Shown one piece after another: positions 37,001 through 52,683 of a stretch of DNA of 64,000 nt; position 1 is the stretch's first letter, and every line of letters starts with the position of its first letter. The position numbers were made by a program, and so were the translations under genes. Where the stretch lies: NCBI GenBank assembly GCA_035578155.1, contig JAPWDM010000008.1, forward strand, positions 816,001 through 880,000, read 5' to 3'. This DNA comes from Brachynemurus nebulosus. Taxonomy: Eukaryota; Arthropoda; Insecta; Neuroptera; Myrmeleontidae. The notes beneath the pieces are model-generated. The model was not told the origin of the DNA and did not search any database. It saw only the letters and a list, made by a program, of their open reading frames with translations.

Positions 37001-37597
37001 CACAAAATCTTATAAATTTTCTCCTAATTCTATTGTTAATAGGTATAGATGTTTCAAAATGTATCATTTAAATAAAAAATGTGAACAGTTTTATTTAGTT
37101 GTATATCTCACTTACTCATCTTTACAACGCGCAAACTCGATAACTGTGAACTTAATAATAAAAGTTAATACACCAAATTGTTCGTCAAGAAATTCTCTAT
37201 GAAAAATATAAGAAGCACTAATCTTGTCGGGTTGAAAATAGAAAAGTTATAACCCCTCAAAGTTTTCCATCCCTAGATCTTTCACGCTCTTTTAGGAATA
37301 ACTTTTTTAATATCAATTTTTTGATAAAAAGTTTCAAATAAAAATTATAGAAAATAAAATTTCCTATAAAAATGATCCTTACAAAATTTTTGTCGGACTT
37401 ACGGTTACAGAGATAATCGAAAAGTTAGTTTTGAGCTATTTTCCAAGATGGCGGCTGAATGACAACACTGACAATCCCGAAAACTCAGTTTTACGCTCAT
37501 CACAAGTCCTTCTACGAATTTCAAAAAAAAAATCGCTGCCTACCCGAAATGCACGGTTCGATCGTTTTTAGCGACCGTTTTACTGTAGTATCAGTGT
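34030..37597. repeat. Inverted pair, ~395-bp arms 2.8 kb apart
   Basis: 34030-34424 and 37200-37597 are diverged inverse complements (shared GTGCATTTCGGGTAGGCAGC, GTTTTCGGGATTGTC and CTTCTTATATTTTT). Either the arms are long TIRs of one 3.6-kb element or two copies landed head to head. The interior is AT-rich, with no recognised gene; a hairpin CCACCC-TTC-GGGTGG lies near 36943. Confidence 0.65.
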
Positions 37598-37863
37598 TGT
37601 TTTCAGATTTTTGTTGATTCAATTAAATCTTGTCCCCCCCCCCCCGCGTATTTTATGTGACGCCCTATACTACATGCATATATACAAAAATATTTTACCT
37701 ATACTTGTTAAAATTCATTAAACAAAAATTAAACATTTTGGTGTAAATTAGTTTAAATTTCATTTCTTTCTTTTTTTTGGTTCTGTGACGAACTGATTAA
37801 CACATTTCGATTGAGAAAATTTCTCAACTTTACGCTAATTACGTCACACATTGATGTTGTATT

Positions 37864-39310
37864 TTTAGTGTTCCGTACCAAAATTAGCAAAACAGAACAC
37901 TTATGTAATTCCGAGTATCACAGGTGCAGACAATTTCCCCTGAAATCACTCGACGCGAAAATTTAAAACTTAACACGCGCAGACAGGGTGTAATGGCCAA
38001 ATTCCAGATGTGAAGTTGAGTGTCGATTCTGGGGGTTAATTTTAGGGGATAACGTGAAGAGTGAAAACGAAATTTTTTGCCAAGGGTACCGAGTAAAAGG
38101 TATCAGATGAAAGCTTATTGAAGCACGAATTCAGTAATATATAACTAAATACTTTTGTCCATTTTGGGGTGGGGGGGAGGTCATAGAAATTACTGTCCCC
38201 GGCCTTCGTTACCCGAAGGATTGTTCAGAAGAAAAATCTGGAAAAATTCACGAACATTAAGAATGGGGTGTAGATTGAGCGAAAATTATCAAACCTGAAT
38301 TTTTTTGCACAACTTCCTTGGTATGAAGTGAGTTTTAGAAATTAAAGAAGAAGTAAGGAATAACTAATAAATCTGGACACAAAATAGTATTTTACAATAT
38401 AAGTTCGGTAAGTTGCTTTTACTTACTCGACCCTGCGGGTCTCATTTTCGCAATTTTCGTGATCAGTAAGGGTACTTAACGCATCGTGTATTGTATAATA
38501 TTTTTTGCACGATCGATTTAAAATAGGTGAAATTTATATTTCTATGTTATGATATAGAATTCCATGAATGAATATTATCAATATTTATAGCAACTAATAC
38601 GAATCTTTGTAGTGACAATTGACAACTATATTTGTAAATAAATAATTAAGTGTCAATATTGCATCGACGTGAATCTTTTTTTTTTTTTTTGAATTTTCTA
38701 TTAAAAAATTTGAGGAAAATAATTTGTTAAACTGTAATATTAGTGAGAATAATGAAATTGATGAAGCATTTTATTTTTGACTGCAAATTTATTCTCATAA
38801 AATGAAAGGAAGTTTATGAAAACCACAGAAAATTTTAACGATTGAACGACCTTTTGAAATGTCAATAAAATATGAAGACTAATGGCAACAATAATAATAA
38901 TAATAATGTACAAACTAGTGAAAATTGTCATATTAATTGATTTATTTTCCTAATTGTTCAAATTGTACTTTTAATTTCAATATAAATAAATAATTACAAT
39001 CATTTCTGAGCTAATTTCACTTATCACACTCCTATTCACTTACCACGCATCTATTTCACTTACCGCACTGTTATTTTTTGGTTTCCATGGATATAAACGA
39101 ACGTTCGGGTTATAATTACTTCATTCAGTAAATATCACTGTTCGTTTCTGGTAAACGTAAACAAACCAAGATAATTATATGGTTTATTTTGGAAAATAAA
39201 ATTTATTCATTAAGAAAAATATTTCATTTACTATCTCGTTACAAAAAATTCCTAAAAACAACTAATTGTACGGAACACTGTTAGCGTAAGTACAACTTGC
39301 ACTTGACGAC
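37864..39310. repeat. Repeat unit, inverse of parts of 17926-20655
   Basis: More compact copy of the repeat described at 17926-20655. Outer ends carry GTGTTCCGTAC (37869) and GTACGGAACACTG (39270). Its blocks are adjacent here, which marks the extra sequence in the other copy as inserted. Confidence 0.6.
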
Positions 39311-39741
39311 TTGTTTAATGGGCTGTATTATTTTTTTTGGGGGGGTTTGGAAAGTAAACTTTTAAAATAAATAATCAAAAAAATTATTTAACATTCCTAT
39401 TTGAATTTAAAAAAAAAAAAATGACCAAGAGTGAGTCGAGCTCACACAATTAGGGTTCGGTACACTGAAAACAATCAATAAAGGTAAAGTAAAAATTAGT
39501 AAAGAACTTCTACCAGCCGAGTGTGCCAAATTTTAATTCGAGTACGAGTTCCATTTTTATCTTTTAGCTACCGAACCCCTAAAAAAAACATTTTTCCGAA
39601 GTATGTAGATAGTAGCTATCGATAAAAATGCAATAAAAAAAAACGCAGCCATAATTTTAATATATAGAGTATTCCGGAGTAGTAATATATTTTAATTTTA
39701 TCACGAAAAACCGACCCGAGTTCAAATCCACTTATAAACCT

Positions 39742-39822
<81 letters not shown>

Positions 39823-40507
39823 CAGCGAATACGCCTATAGAATATAAAATTTAAATATCACTCTCTACGAGCAGCCAGGGGAGGACAAGTGAAGCACGTT
39901 TAACTATTTTTGTCTGATAACACCCCCCCCCCCCCATATATATATCACCCGCCGTATGACACTGCTCCTGTACATATATCCTCGACCCTTCCACATGCAC
40001 ACATAACAGTTAAATATTATTATTAATAAAATAGTATGTACTATACTGCGGGCGACAGTCGACTGTTTTGGGAAACATATGCTAGCGACATCCGTATGAT
40101 GTACAAAAACGGTTTTTTGATATTAATGACAATGGGGGTTCCCTTTCGTCTATCCCCCCCGCTCTAGCGCTCGGTTTGGGTGATGTCCTTTTGAAAATAT
40201 GAGGATGGTGTTTACTAAAAAGGGTTTTGATTAATCTGTGTAGAAGAAAATTTTAAAAATTTTTTTAGAGTCGATCCCGGGCATTCTGTTTATGTATTTT
40301 TGTCTTCAAGTAATTCGGCAGGAAAATTGGAGGGGGGGGGGTTGTTATTAAGAAGGTTCCTTTCTATTCTGTTAAACGAACCTATTTCACTTTTTTCGTT
40401 TCATAATTAAAAATATGTGCGCAAGGTTTGTTCCAACAACCATTGGAACTGATTCTCTGATTTAAACTATTTTACTGTTTAAACTATTCAGGAAGAATTG
40501 TTATTTC
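39311..40507. other. AT-rich spacer with TA and C runs
   Basis: Holds a (TA)n of about 76 bp at 39745-39821, a C run near 39923-39935 and C-rich or G-rich patches at 40155 and 40333. No gene seen. Confidence 0.5.
39745..39821. repeat. (TA)n array
   Basis: Uninterrupted AT dinucleotide not associated with a HINE-like copy. Confidence 0.95.
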
Positions 40508-40508
40508 A

Positions 40509-41161
40509 GGGGAGATTCGTTATTATTTTTTTTTTTATACAAATAAATATTTTATTAAAAAATCTAAATATTACAACATTGTTTTCTACAAGTCTTGAGA
40601 TTACAAAAAAAATTTTAAAAAAATTAAAAAATGAACTGAGTATAAATGGCTTTGAAGTCGACACTGCGAGATTTTCCCACCTTGATGATTCCTCGCCTTC
40701 TGAAATCCCCAGTGAACCAAAATCGAAAAATCAAGAATTTTCAGTTATGGCACTAACTAGGATCTAAGAAAAAAATACAGAACCAGCAAAAAATCGCATT
40801 TGGAAAATAAATTTTCAAAAATCACCGCTTTTTCCCGACTATAAACAGCCGCCATTTTGAAAATATATTATGGAACCAAAAGATTCTAGTTCCTACCAAA
40901 ATGAGACGGTATCGTGAAATAATATGCATTTTGATTTATGTCGATATCTCAAATACTTTTTGAGATACACGAGGAAGCATGTCGAAAAACGTACTTTCGA
41001 AAAAGAAGCATTTAAAGTTTTTTTTCTTTTTTTTTTTAATTTGAATTATAGTAAAGTGCGTGCACTAAAATGCCCATAACTTTTTGATTTTTGATTTTTT
41101 TTTTTTTTTAAATTAAAATTTTAGGAGAATATTTTTAACACCTTAATTAGCGAATCTCCCC
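40509..41161 (+). mobile_element. TTAA-type element with GGGGAGATTCG ends, copy 1
   Basis: TIR GGGGAGATTCG at both ends. TTAA follows on the right (41162-41165); the left flank reads TTCA. Colinear with the copy at 50861-52679 and acts as its empty-site control. The 89-codon frame at 40498 is not supported by the second copy. Confidence 0.7.
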
Positions 41162-41165
41162 TTAA

Positions 41166-42128
41166 GTTAACAGCGAATTTTAAATTCCTTGCTCCATCCG
41201 GGATTAAAATTCAAATTCAAAATTCACCAGAATTGGTTTTTTGAGTACAGAATAAATTCTTTTTATACGATCTACTTTTTTTTTTTGGTGCAATCGCATA
41301 AAGACAGTTTTTACTGTACTTACAGTGCCAATTAAAAATTCAAACATTACGTAACTGATATAGTTTATTCTACAATTTCTTGTAAAACGCAATATTTTTC
41401 ATTATAATATTAATTTTGATTAAAAAGTGAAAAAATTTCAATACCATAAATTCATTAATTATTGGGTTTGGTGGGGGGAGGGGGTATTACACCCCAATGC
41501 TCTGTACCTAATAATAACAGCCCAAGATCATATACATATATATGTATATTATGTTTATCAAAAATCAATTTAAATTCAAAATGGAATATCAAACAAAATT
41601 AACGCGCGACAAAGATGGAACACACATAAATACAAACGACAGAGAAAGAGAGGATGAGAAAATTTGCTGGGGATTCTTATATTGAAGTACCCTTCGTGTA
41701 TTCACCACTATGGCACTACATACTCGAAGTATGTGACATCCTTATAAGTGTGTACATATTCCTCATCAAATAATTTCGATGTAGAACGAATGCTTTGAAC
41801 TTCTAGGTAGTCTTTTACTTTGTCGGTAAAGGAGAGCGGGAGGTAAAGAGGGCACCGTACTGTATTCAACGATTATAGTTATATCGTACACATATATTCG
41901 TTTATTAGATGTTACGATATCATTTATACTGTATGTGTACATAATACTCGATGACATTTTAGTAAAGTCGAAACATTTTATTTAAAAATTACATCCCCAC
42001 ACCATCGTGTAGTCACTACAGTCACTATAGTTTAAGATTTAAGATCGAAATAAATCAAAATATGTGTGTATATTGAGTGAATCAAGAACGGAACAATTTT
42101 GGAAGAAAATGGTTGGTTTCAATTTCCG
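41166..42128. other. Spacer, no feature seen
   Basis: No gene recognised. Short palindrome CATATACATATATATGTATA near 41531. Confidence 0.4.
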
Positions 42129-42132
42129 TATA

Positions 42133-43070
42133 GGGTAAGTGCGGGAGAGATGCCGCAGTAGCCATAGTTCGTCCGTTGATTGATAGATACGGCTGTTAAT
42201 GGATTATATGTTTAAAATAAGTTACTTATTTAAGCTATATATGGTAACATTTAATTTTAGTCCATCAGTTTTAGTAATTATCCAACTTTTTATTATTGAA
42301 AAGTAAGTTTTTTAACATAATATTTTATCAAGCATTTAATTCATTCGAATTTAAGAATGTATATTTCATTGTTTTAATGAAAATTAGTTTTGTTATTAAT
42401 TTAGGTATATTTTAAAAGTACTGTATAAAATTTTAAGTTCGAATTCCGCACAATGCTTGCTATAGCAACACACGGCATCTATCCCAACAAAAAGGAGAGA
42501 TGTCGCATTTAAAGTTGGTATAGAAGCCGTATCATATTACATGTTAAAAACATAGACTTATATACCTTAATTATGCAATTTTTTTTTTGGACTGTAAATT
42601 ATGTCATGTAGATATAAAAGATCCATTAATGGATCAGGAAGAGCCCTCATATTGGTGAAGATAACGAAAATAATGATGATTGCCTGTGTATTGAATGATT
42701 TGAAAGGTACTCAGAAACAAAAAAAAAAGTTGACTGGTTAAGATGTATAAAGTGCCAAAAATAGTTACATATGGCATGCATCATGTATGGAGATGTGTGT
42801 AAAATGCAAAATTTTTAATATGAACTATGCGGTGTCTCACCTTCTTTGATGCGGCATCTCTCCCATAGGTGTGGGAGAGATGCCGCTTTACAGGCTCTAC
42901 AAAAATGTTAATTATGAATCCTTTATGACTCAAAATTTAACATTATTTATAAATAATTTGAAAGAACGATGTTTACATTTATTGTGTACCAAATTTCAAA
43001 TCAATTAAATGCATACTTTAAGAATTATCAAGTGTTTTCAAAATGGACGGCATCTCTCCCGCATTCACCC
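42133..43070 (+). mobile_element. Pogo-like element remnant, GGGTRARTGCGGGAGAGATG ends
   Basis: The TIR is about 25 bp, flanked by TA on each side (42131-42132, 43071-43072). GGGAGAGATGCCGC-like sequence recurs internally near 42492 and in a palindrome at 42850-42890. A decayed transposase C-terminus lies inside, suggesting a degraded autonomous element or internal-deletion derivative. Confidence 0.75.
42630..42818 (+). pseudogene. Decayed zinc-binding C-terminus of pogo-type transposase
   Basis: In one frame the sequence reads DDCLCIE, stop, then WLRCIKCQK, stop, LHMACIMYG and on to a third stop. The spacing W..C..C...(W)xH..C is the Cys/His cluster I associate with the PHD-like end of pogo/Tigger-type transposases in insects. 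The TGA at 42696 stands where a Cys codon would fit and the TAG near 42750 where a Trp codon would fit. The copy is dead. Confidence 0.5.
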
Positions 43071-43166
43071 TATATTCAGTTTTAATTTCAGTTTTAAAAT
43101 ATACGAACTCACTCTCAATTTTAGTCAAACTGAAACTTAAGCACAAAAAGCACATAATTTATTATC

Positions 43167-43239
43167 GGTTAGGGGCCGAACCCAGGATTCCTGATAATCA
43201 GTGAAAAGCGACTCAACACTAGGCCACTGAACCCTGCTC
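43167..43239 (-). repeat. tRNA-like sequence (SINE head?), minus strand
   Basis: The minus strand shows TGGCCTAGTGT (A-box-like) and GGGTTCGGCCCC (B-box-like), with TTCACTGATTATCAGGAATC between. Clearly related to 55032-55103. The acceptor stem does not close, so it is not a functional tRNA. Confidence 0.5.
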
Positions 43240-43364
43240 GAGAGTTTGATTGATCATTAAGATTTCTGGATTCTAGCCCCCTACTCCCCCCCCCCCCGAT
43301 TCGATTTGATAATTTATTACGGATTGATCCAAAAAACATATCATAACATTTATCAACATATATA

Positions 43365-43565
43365 TTAAAAGTTAGTTTTTCTTGGAAACTAGTTGACATA
43401 GAATAATAGTTTTCTAAGTAATTCCTTAGAAAAATTACTTAGAAAGACCTTTTCTAAGTAATTTTTTCTCCTCTTTCCAATGGTGTAAACAAAAATTTTG
43501 AATTTTGGGAAATTATTCCAAAAAGCTCGTTTTTTGAGCTTCCAGACGTCGGACGTGTCTGAAAA
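43365..43565 (+). mobile_element. HINE-like fragment, copy 6
   Basis: Shows the family interior (AGTTTTTCTTGGAAACTAG to CAGACGTCGGACGTGTCTG) with a small inserted duplication of TTTTCTAAGTAATT around 43410-43460. Both ends are missing. Confidence 0.6.

Positions 43566-46419
<2,854 letters not shown>

Positions 46420-46497
<78 letters not shown>
46420..46497. repeat. (TA)n array right of long-TIR element
   Basis: About 78 bp; the continuation of the array split by the element. Confidence 0.95.
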
Positions 46498-46499
<2 letters not shown>

Positions 46500-49400
46500 A
46501 CGAATGTACGAATCCAATGTGGGACAACATTACACAGAGCTGGTACAGACAGACAGACAGACAGGCATACAGACACATTGCACGACCGTATGGATAGTGG
46601 GTGATGTGAACAACGGATGGACGAACAGACGGACAGGGGCAGGGGGGTGATATGAATGAACATACATGTATTGTCGAACGATAAACGATGTCACTTGAGT
46701 GAGTGCTGCGGGACAGACGGACGGACAGATCCGGCAAATTGTTGGAAGGGTGACGGAGACTGAATACAAAATCGTATTCACCAGGAAGTGTACGTAACTA
46801 ACACATATTATGTACATGCGTGGCAAATGTGCAAGTGCTTTATTATATGAATTCATGTTATTAGGGTAACAGGAGGGACTAGCAAAATTAAAAAGTATTA
46901 ACGAATTATTTTTACTAAGAGTACTACTTCCTTTTCCTAACTTATTTATTACGAATTCCCAAAATATAATATTTCCCATAAATGTTCACAAGTTCACCAA
47001 GTACGTGGCGGACACGCATTAAGTCAGGGTTGCACAGTGGATCGAGTTTTTTCCATAGGAACCCAACCAAATGTCCAAGCTTCCTTAGACACTAGTATAT
47101 ACGTTGGACTGATAGGTCTAGAGTTCGAAACTCACGATAGGCTATGCTCGTGAAGGTTTCTCTGTAGTTTTTCACAATTCGGAATAGTTTTCTTATGAGG
47201 ACTGTGAGAAAATGCAAAGTTTTCCAGTAATCGATGACGCAATATATTTACTAACACTATTAAAATCAAAATTTTGGCTTTAGAAGGCTAGGAAATTAGA
47301 GGGGGAATGACTATTTTTTAGCAAATTTTGAACTATGTATCTCATAAGGGTTACTGGGTCAAAATTTATTAAAAACAAAAAAGATATTTTTAGAATCCTT
47401 AAAGGGAACTTTTTCAAATGATGCCTCAGACAACAGAATAGTTAAAATTTTTTTTGGACCCAACTGATCTCTCATTTTAACCCAAAACATTTTTTCCTAA
47501 TCGTTGATAGTTAGATAGTTTTCGAGAGACGGTCACAAAAGTGAGCCCTTAAGGATTCCGTATTTTCCTCCGTATTTTCCTACTCGATCGAGTACGTTCC
47601 ATTTTCCAGTATTTTCCTCAAAAATTTTGCCTTGAATTTCTCGGGGATATTTTCTAAAAACCTAACATATACCTTACTTCTTGAATTTTCAAAAATTTAC
47701 CGATTACCGACACAACCTGTATTTTTCCAAATTTCTTGGATGCATGATTGAAATGTTTTAGCGACTGTGGAAAGAAAAAAAGGCTCAATTTGAAGTTCAA
47801 TATTAGCACAAAGTTCAAAATTATTTTACAAACCTTGTCTAACGATATCCCAACCAAAACTAGAAAAATTTTGCAAAATTCCATAGTTATGTTCGTAGGC
47901 CAAAAGATCCTTCTTTGAAACGCCATAAAAATATTACTGAATTTTTGGTAACCATACTTTCTTTTCTTTCTTCATATAAATTTTACAAATTTTAAACTCT
48001 CTCAAAAAGATTTGTGCGACTTAACCGTTAAAACCGACCCATACATTCTCCGGGGACTAAAGACATTAATCCCCGGTAATTTTGATTTATGTAACTGAGT
48101 AATAGGGTTACATACACATACCGACATACATAATCTTACGAAATGGGGCATTCAAACAAAACTTTTTCAATTCAGAACAAAGAGCTCCATTTAAAATCAT
48201 TATATATTACATACATACAATAAAACATTCATGCGGAATTTAACGTTCACATAGAAGGCTGTGTATCTTTATCGAAAAGAAAAAAAATTATTGAGTAGCA
48301 ACGATAAAAGTAATCTTGAATGATGTCTCCCGCAAATATAATATAGCAAATCTGAGTTGACAATACGGGCAATAAAATTTTACAAGTCAGTTTTACACTG
48401 GAACAAAATATTTAGTGAATATAATTAAACATCGTTTTTAAAGTTCCTACGTGAGTACATGTAAGTAAAATTAAAAAATACGCTGCCAATAGGGTGGGCA
48501 CACAGCTTCCTCGTAGTCGTAAAAGGCTTTAAAACAGTATTCTACCAAATATACATATTATATACTTGAAGTTTATAAAAAGCTGTTGTAACTCAAAAGA
48601 TTTAAAGGCTAAATTATAAAATAATAGCAAAAATATTTTAGAAACTAACCCCCAATATACCCTAAAAATTTGAGCGAGATAGGACTAGCAGTAAATAAGA
48701 TACTGACATTTAATGGGACTTCATGGTAGCGGCGTAGCTACCGTTACTCCGATTTCGATTAAATTCATAGGGGACCATTGCGGAGCCAAACTGCATAATT
48801 TCTGAAAATTTCATTAAAAACAATCGAATAGTTCGGAAGTTATGCCACTTGGTGCAAAATTGGAGACACACAGACGGACAGACAGACGGACAGCCCAAAC
48901 CAGAATTGTTCAGGAAGCTCTAAAACGTAAAATGTGCGTAAAAAATTTGATTTTGGAGAGAAAAAATTTTTTATTTTTCAAAAGTGATCACAATGCTTCC
49001 GCTACTTTAGTAGTCTCGGAAGCAATATGTACAAAATCATAATTTTGTACTTTCCCATATTTTTTTTTCATAAAACTGAATGCGTAAACTCGAACACGAA
49101 ACTTCAATCAAATTTCAGTATAGGTCAAATAATTGTAATATGTAGATAATTTAGGTATATAAGTGATAAATCTAATAATGAAATTGAGTTGTTGGTATAA
49201 ATAGATGTTGGATGTTTTTCTTTCTTTATATTATGGTTTTCGATATGATAATGTGATCGATTAGCAAAAATAAAATGGGGTATGTGTTGTCAGGTATTAC
49301 ATGATTCTTAACTGCTCTAAAATTACAGTCACTACGGTAACTGTTTGCTACGATTTTGTATTTTGATTTTTCAATTTATATTAAAATATATTTCGATTTA

Positions 49401-50234
49401 AATGTGCTAGTTATTCTGTCATAATTCTACTTTCCTTTAAGATACATTTTTTAATTCAAATGTAAATTACAGAACCAAATACAGAAAAAAGTGTAGGTAT
49501 ATTCAATTCCAATAAATCAATTTTTGTTCCTGTTTTGTGTTTATTTTCAAATTTATAGTTAAATTTTAATTTATGCCACATAAGTGTCAGATGTATTGTA
49601 CAAATTGTATGTATGTGTACAAATTTATTTTATTAATTATTTCTTATTATTCTCCAAAAATTTGTTTTAAAAACTTTAAACATCAGTTTTTGAATGTATT
49701 TCATTTCTGCACAATTTTATTTATTTATTTATTTTTTTTTTTGTATGTAAATCCTACTTTGGAAATTAGGTCAGCTAGACAAAGATGAATTTATCTGATT
49801 TGCCATATTCGTTGTCCTTTATTACTAACAGCCAATCATAATTTTTAAAATTTTATGGCCAGTCAACTTTCTTCTCGAAGTTGGTGGATAATACATTGTA
49901 TCGATTCATAAACGTACCTACAATATTTTGTTTTGTCTTCATTTGTTTTTGTTTTTTTTTTTTTGTTTTTTTTTTTAATAAAAATCAACAAAAGACTATC
50001 TATAGTTGGTTGGACGGAGATAAAGTGTGTTACATCATTCAATACTTCTAATATACTGGACTATATTTTATATTTTATTATTAAAATAGATTATATAATG
50101 TTTAATGTAAAATATATATATTATATTCCAATAAATATATATTTTTTCTTTTATTATCTGTAATAACAATATAAATAATGTTATATAAGACATTGTATCG
50201 GATCCTCGTATCAGTCCTATCATTTAATTTTTAT
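46498..50234. other. 3.7 kb with dispersed repeats but no gene
   Basis: CAGA-type tails (CAGACAGACAGACAGAC at 46547; CGGACAGACAGACGGACAG at 48873) mark insect dispersed repeats, the second ending a unit that starts near 48640. 47000-47048 resembles 8337-8387. Frames here that look coding (46530-46979 minus, 48710-48898 minus) are products of these repeats. Confidence 0.5.
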
Positions 50235-50236
50235 TA

Positions 50237-50632
50237 CCGCGGTTTTCCGATATCCGTACTACCATTATGCGTACCGTTTGTGTGTGTTTGTGTATACATA
50301 CACAATCTACGTGACAAAATTTTTAATGTAAATAAACATTTTTATGTAAATAAAACTTCAATTTTTAACATATACAGGCGATTATTTTGAAAGTTAACAT
50401 AAATATATGATAATAGTAATAATAAAAATTATTAATACACATATATTATAATTTCTAAGCTTACAATTAGAAATAAATATTATGTAGCTAGAAAATATGA
50501 CTTAAAAATTTATTTTTATAAACATATTTTAATTTTTATTAAAAAATAAATTGTCTAGAGAAACATCCTGTATATGATTCCGTTAAGGGTACCACGTGTA
50601 TGTATTGTCGTACGGTTAACGGAATATCGGTG
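50237..50632 (+). mobile_element. TA-flanked mariner-type MITE, copy 2
   Basis: Same element as 25850-26247 with only a few differences, flanked by TA at 50235 and 50633. High identity suggests recent activity of an unseen autonomous partner. Confidence 0.7.
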
Positions 50633-51489
50633 TATTTAAAATAAAAAATGTCATAAATTTTTGAGGAAAAAAACTTTAATTAAAATTTTTATTTTAACGA
50701 CGGTTGGTTTACAAATTATTAATTTTTTACTACGCATTAAGTGTAATAAACATAAGTCGTCAAGTGCAAGTTGTACTAGCGCAAACTGTGTTCCGTACAA
50801 TTACTATTTTTCATAACAAATTTTATTCCCCACTTGGCTTGAATCAAGAAAACGTTTTAAGGGGAGATTGGCCAAATTTTTTTTTTTTTTTATAGAAATA
50901 AATATTTTATGTATTAAAAAGCTAAATATACGACATTGTTTCTACGTGTATGGAGACTACAAAAGAAAAAATTTTTTTTGAATTCAAAAATGAGCTGAGA
51001 GTATAAATGGCTTTGAAGTCGACACTGCAAGATTTTTTCACCTTGATGGTTCCTGGCGTTCTAAAATCTCCAGTGAACCAAAATCAAAAAATTAAGAATT
51101 TTCTGAAAATATACAACATATAGAGATATACAGTTATGGCACTAACTACGATCTAAGAAAAAGGATAAAAAACCAACAAGAAATCGCATTTTGAATATAA
51201 ATTTTCAAAAATCACCGTTTTTTCTCGAATATAAACAGCCACCATTTTAAAAATATATTACGGAACCAAAAGATTCTAGTTCCTGCCAAAATGAGACGGT
51301 ATCGAGGAATAATATGCAGTTTGATTTATGTCGATATCCCAAACATTTTTTGAGATACATGAGGAAACATTGCGAAAAACGTACTTTCGAGAAAAAAATA
51401 GTAAAATGCCTGCACTAAAAAGCCTATAACTTTTTAATTTTTCATTTTTTTTAAAATAAAATTTTTGGAGAATATTTCAAACACCTTAA

Positions 51490-51966
51490 AGACGTTCGAG
51501 CGCGTCCACAAAACACTACAGAATAATGTTATGTAGCTACCACAAAACACTGTACCTGTATGTTATGCATACAGTGCTTGTACTTGTTCATGTGTCATAT
51601 CGTGTCGTGTATATGGGTGATTACTATACGTACCACCTATGTACTGATCTAGGATATTAATGCATACACAGTTGTTGATTGAAATTTAATAGTCTGATTT
51701 GATCTGATCTCTTTGATATTATGTACGTGTACACATCAAAATCTACCCGAATATTAATTTCAATAATTAATATTTCATTTTAACGTTCGTCAACACGATG
51801 TTTTTTGTGCAATTATATTTCAAAGAATATTTTTAAATATTTTAGCGCATTTCCAGAAAGAATTCTGGAATTCAGCTATTACAGTAGGTGTCATGACGCG
51901 ACTTGAGCCCGGGACTATGGCAGAAATTTGTTTTGAGGTCCCTAGAAACCGAAAATAATATTCACT

Positions 51967-52065
<99 letters not shown>

Positions 52066-52638
52066 ATATGTATCAGCACGATAACTCTCGAACGAAATGT
52101 CCTAGGTTTACGAAATTTGGTGACAACGTTGGAGGTCCAAAAATCTTGGATGAGTTCTTCAGCCAGACACGTCGGATGCCAGGAACATGGTTTTTGTTCT
52201 TGCAAAAAATTAGTTTTTTGCCAAAATTTCCACTTATTCAAAAATTTTTGCCAAATTTTTTTACATCATTTAAAAGAGGAGAAAAAATTACATAAAAAAG
52301 GTCTTTAAACTATTATTCTGTCAACTAGTTTCCGAAAAAAACTAATTTTTATAAACGGAAATTCGCTATGTTATGCAGGATGCTGAGACAGGGGTATTTT
52401 ATTATGGTATCTACTCTTATAATATACTTACTATAATTTTTAAAATGAAAAAATGCTGTTTTGAATATTTTTTCCTTATAGTTTTGTGTTAAAAATTTGA
52501 TTTTTAATCGTCAATTACTTTAAGAAATGATCTATGAAGGCCTTAAAATCTTTAAGGGATGATAACTATGTGATTGAATTTGTCAATTCTTTAAAATTAA
52601 AATTTTTATCTACTATTAGGTTTGACGCACGAACGTCC
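51490..52638. mobile_element. Second TTAA-type element nested in the first
   Basis: TIR RGACGTTCGWGCG at both ends, flanked by TTAA at 51486-51489 and 52639-52642. The sister copy at 40509-41161 has a single TTAA at the matching spot (41143-41146), which is the uninterrupted target. The TIR is unlike the CCCTAGAA piggyBac type, so superfamily (piggyBac or Kolobok) is open. Confidence 0.82.
51842..52398 (-). mobile_element. HINE-like repeat, copy 8, innermost of three nested
   Basis: Complete minus-strand copy, from AATACCCCTGTCTCAGC at 52398 to CTAA at 51842, with the longest clean (TA)n of the family (about 51970-52057). Confidence 0.65.
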
Positions 52639-52683
52639 TTAAGGAAGATTTCGGTTTTTTTTTTTTAGTGAATCTCCCCTTAA

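Larger units (their letters stand above)
50861..52679 (+). mobile_element. TTAA-type element with GGGGAGATT ends, copy 2, interrupted
   Basis: Flanked by TTAA at 50857-50860 and 52680-52683. TIR GGGGAGATTSG. Colinear with 40509-41161 except for a 1.15-kb insertion at an internal TTAA. Confidence 0.82.

Noticed and set aside
40498..40767. 89-codon frame in TTAA element copy 1
   Set aside because: The homologous copy at 50861 does not keep the frame, so it is not selected.
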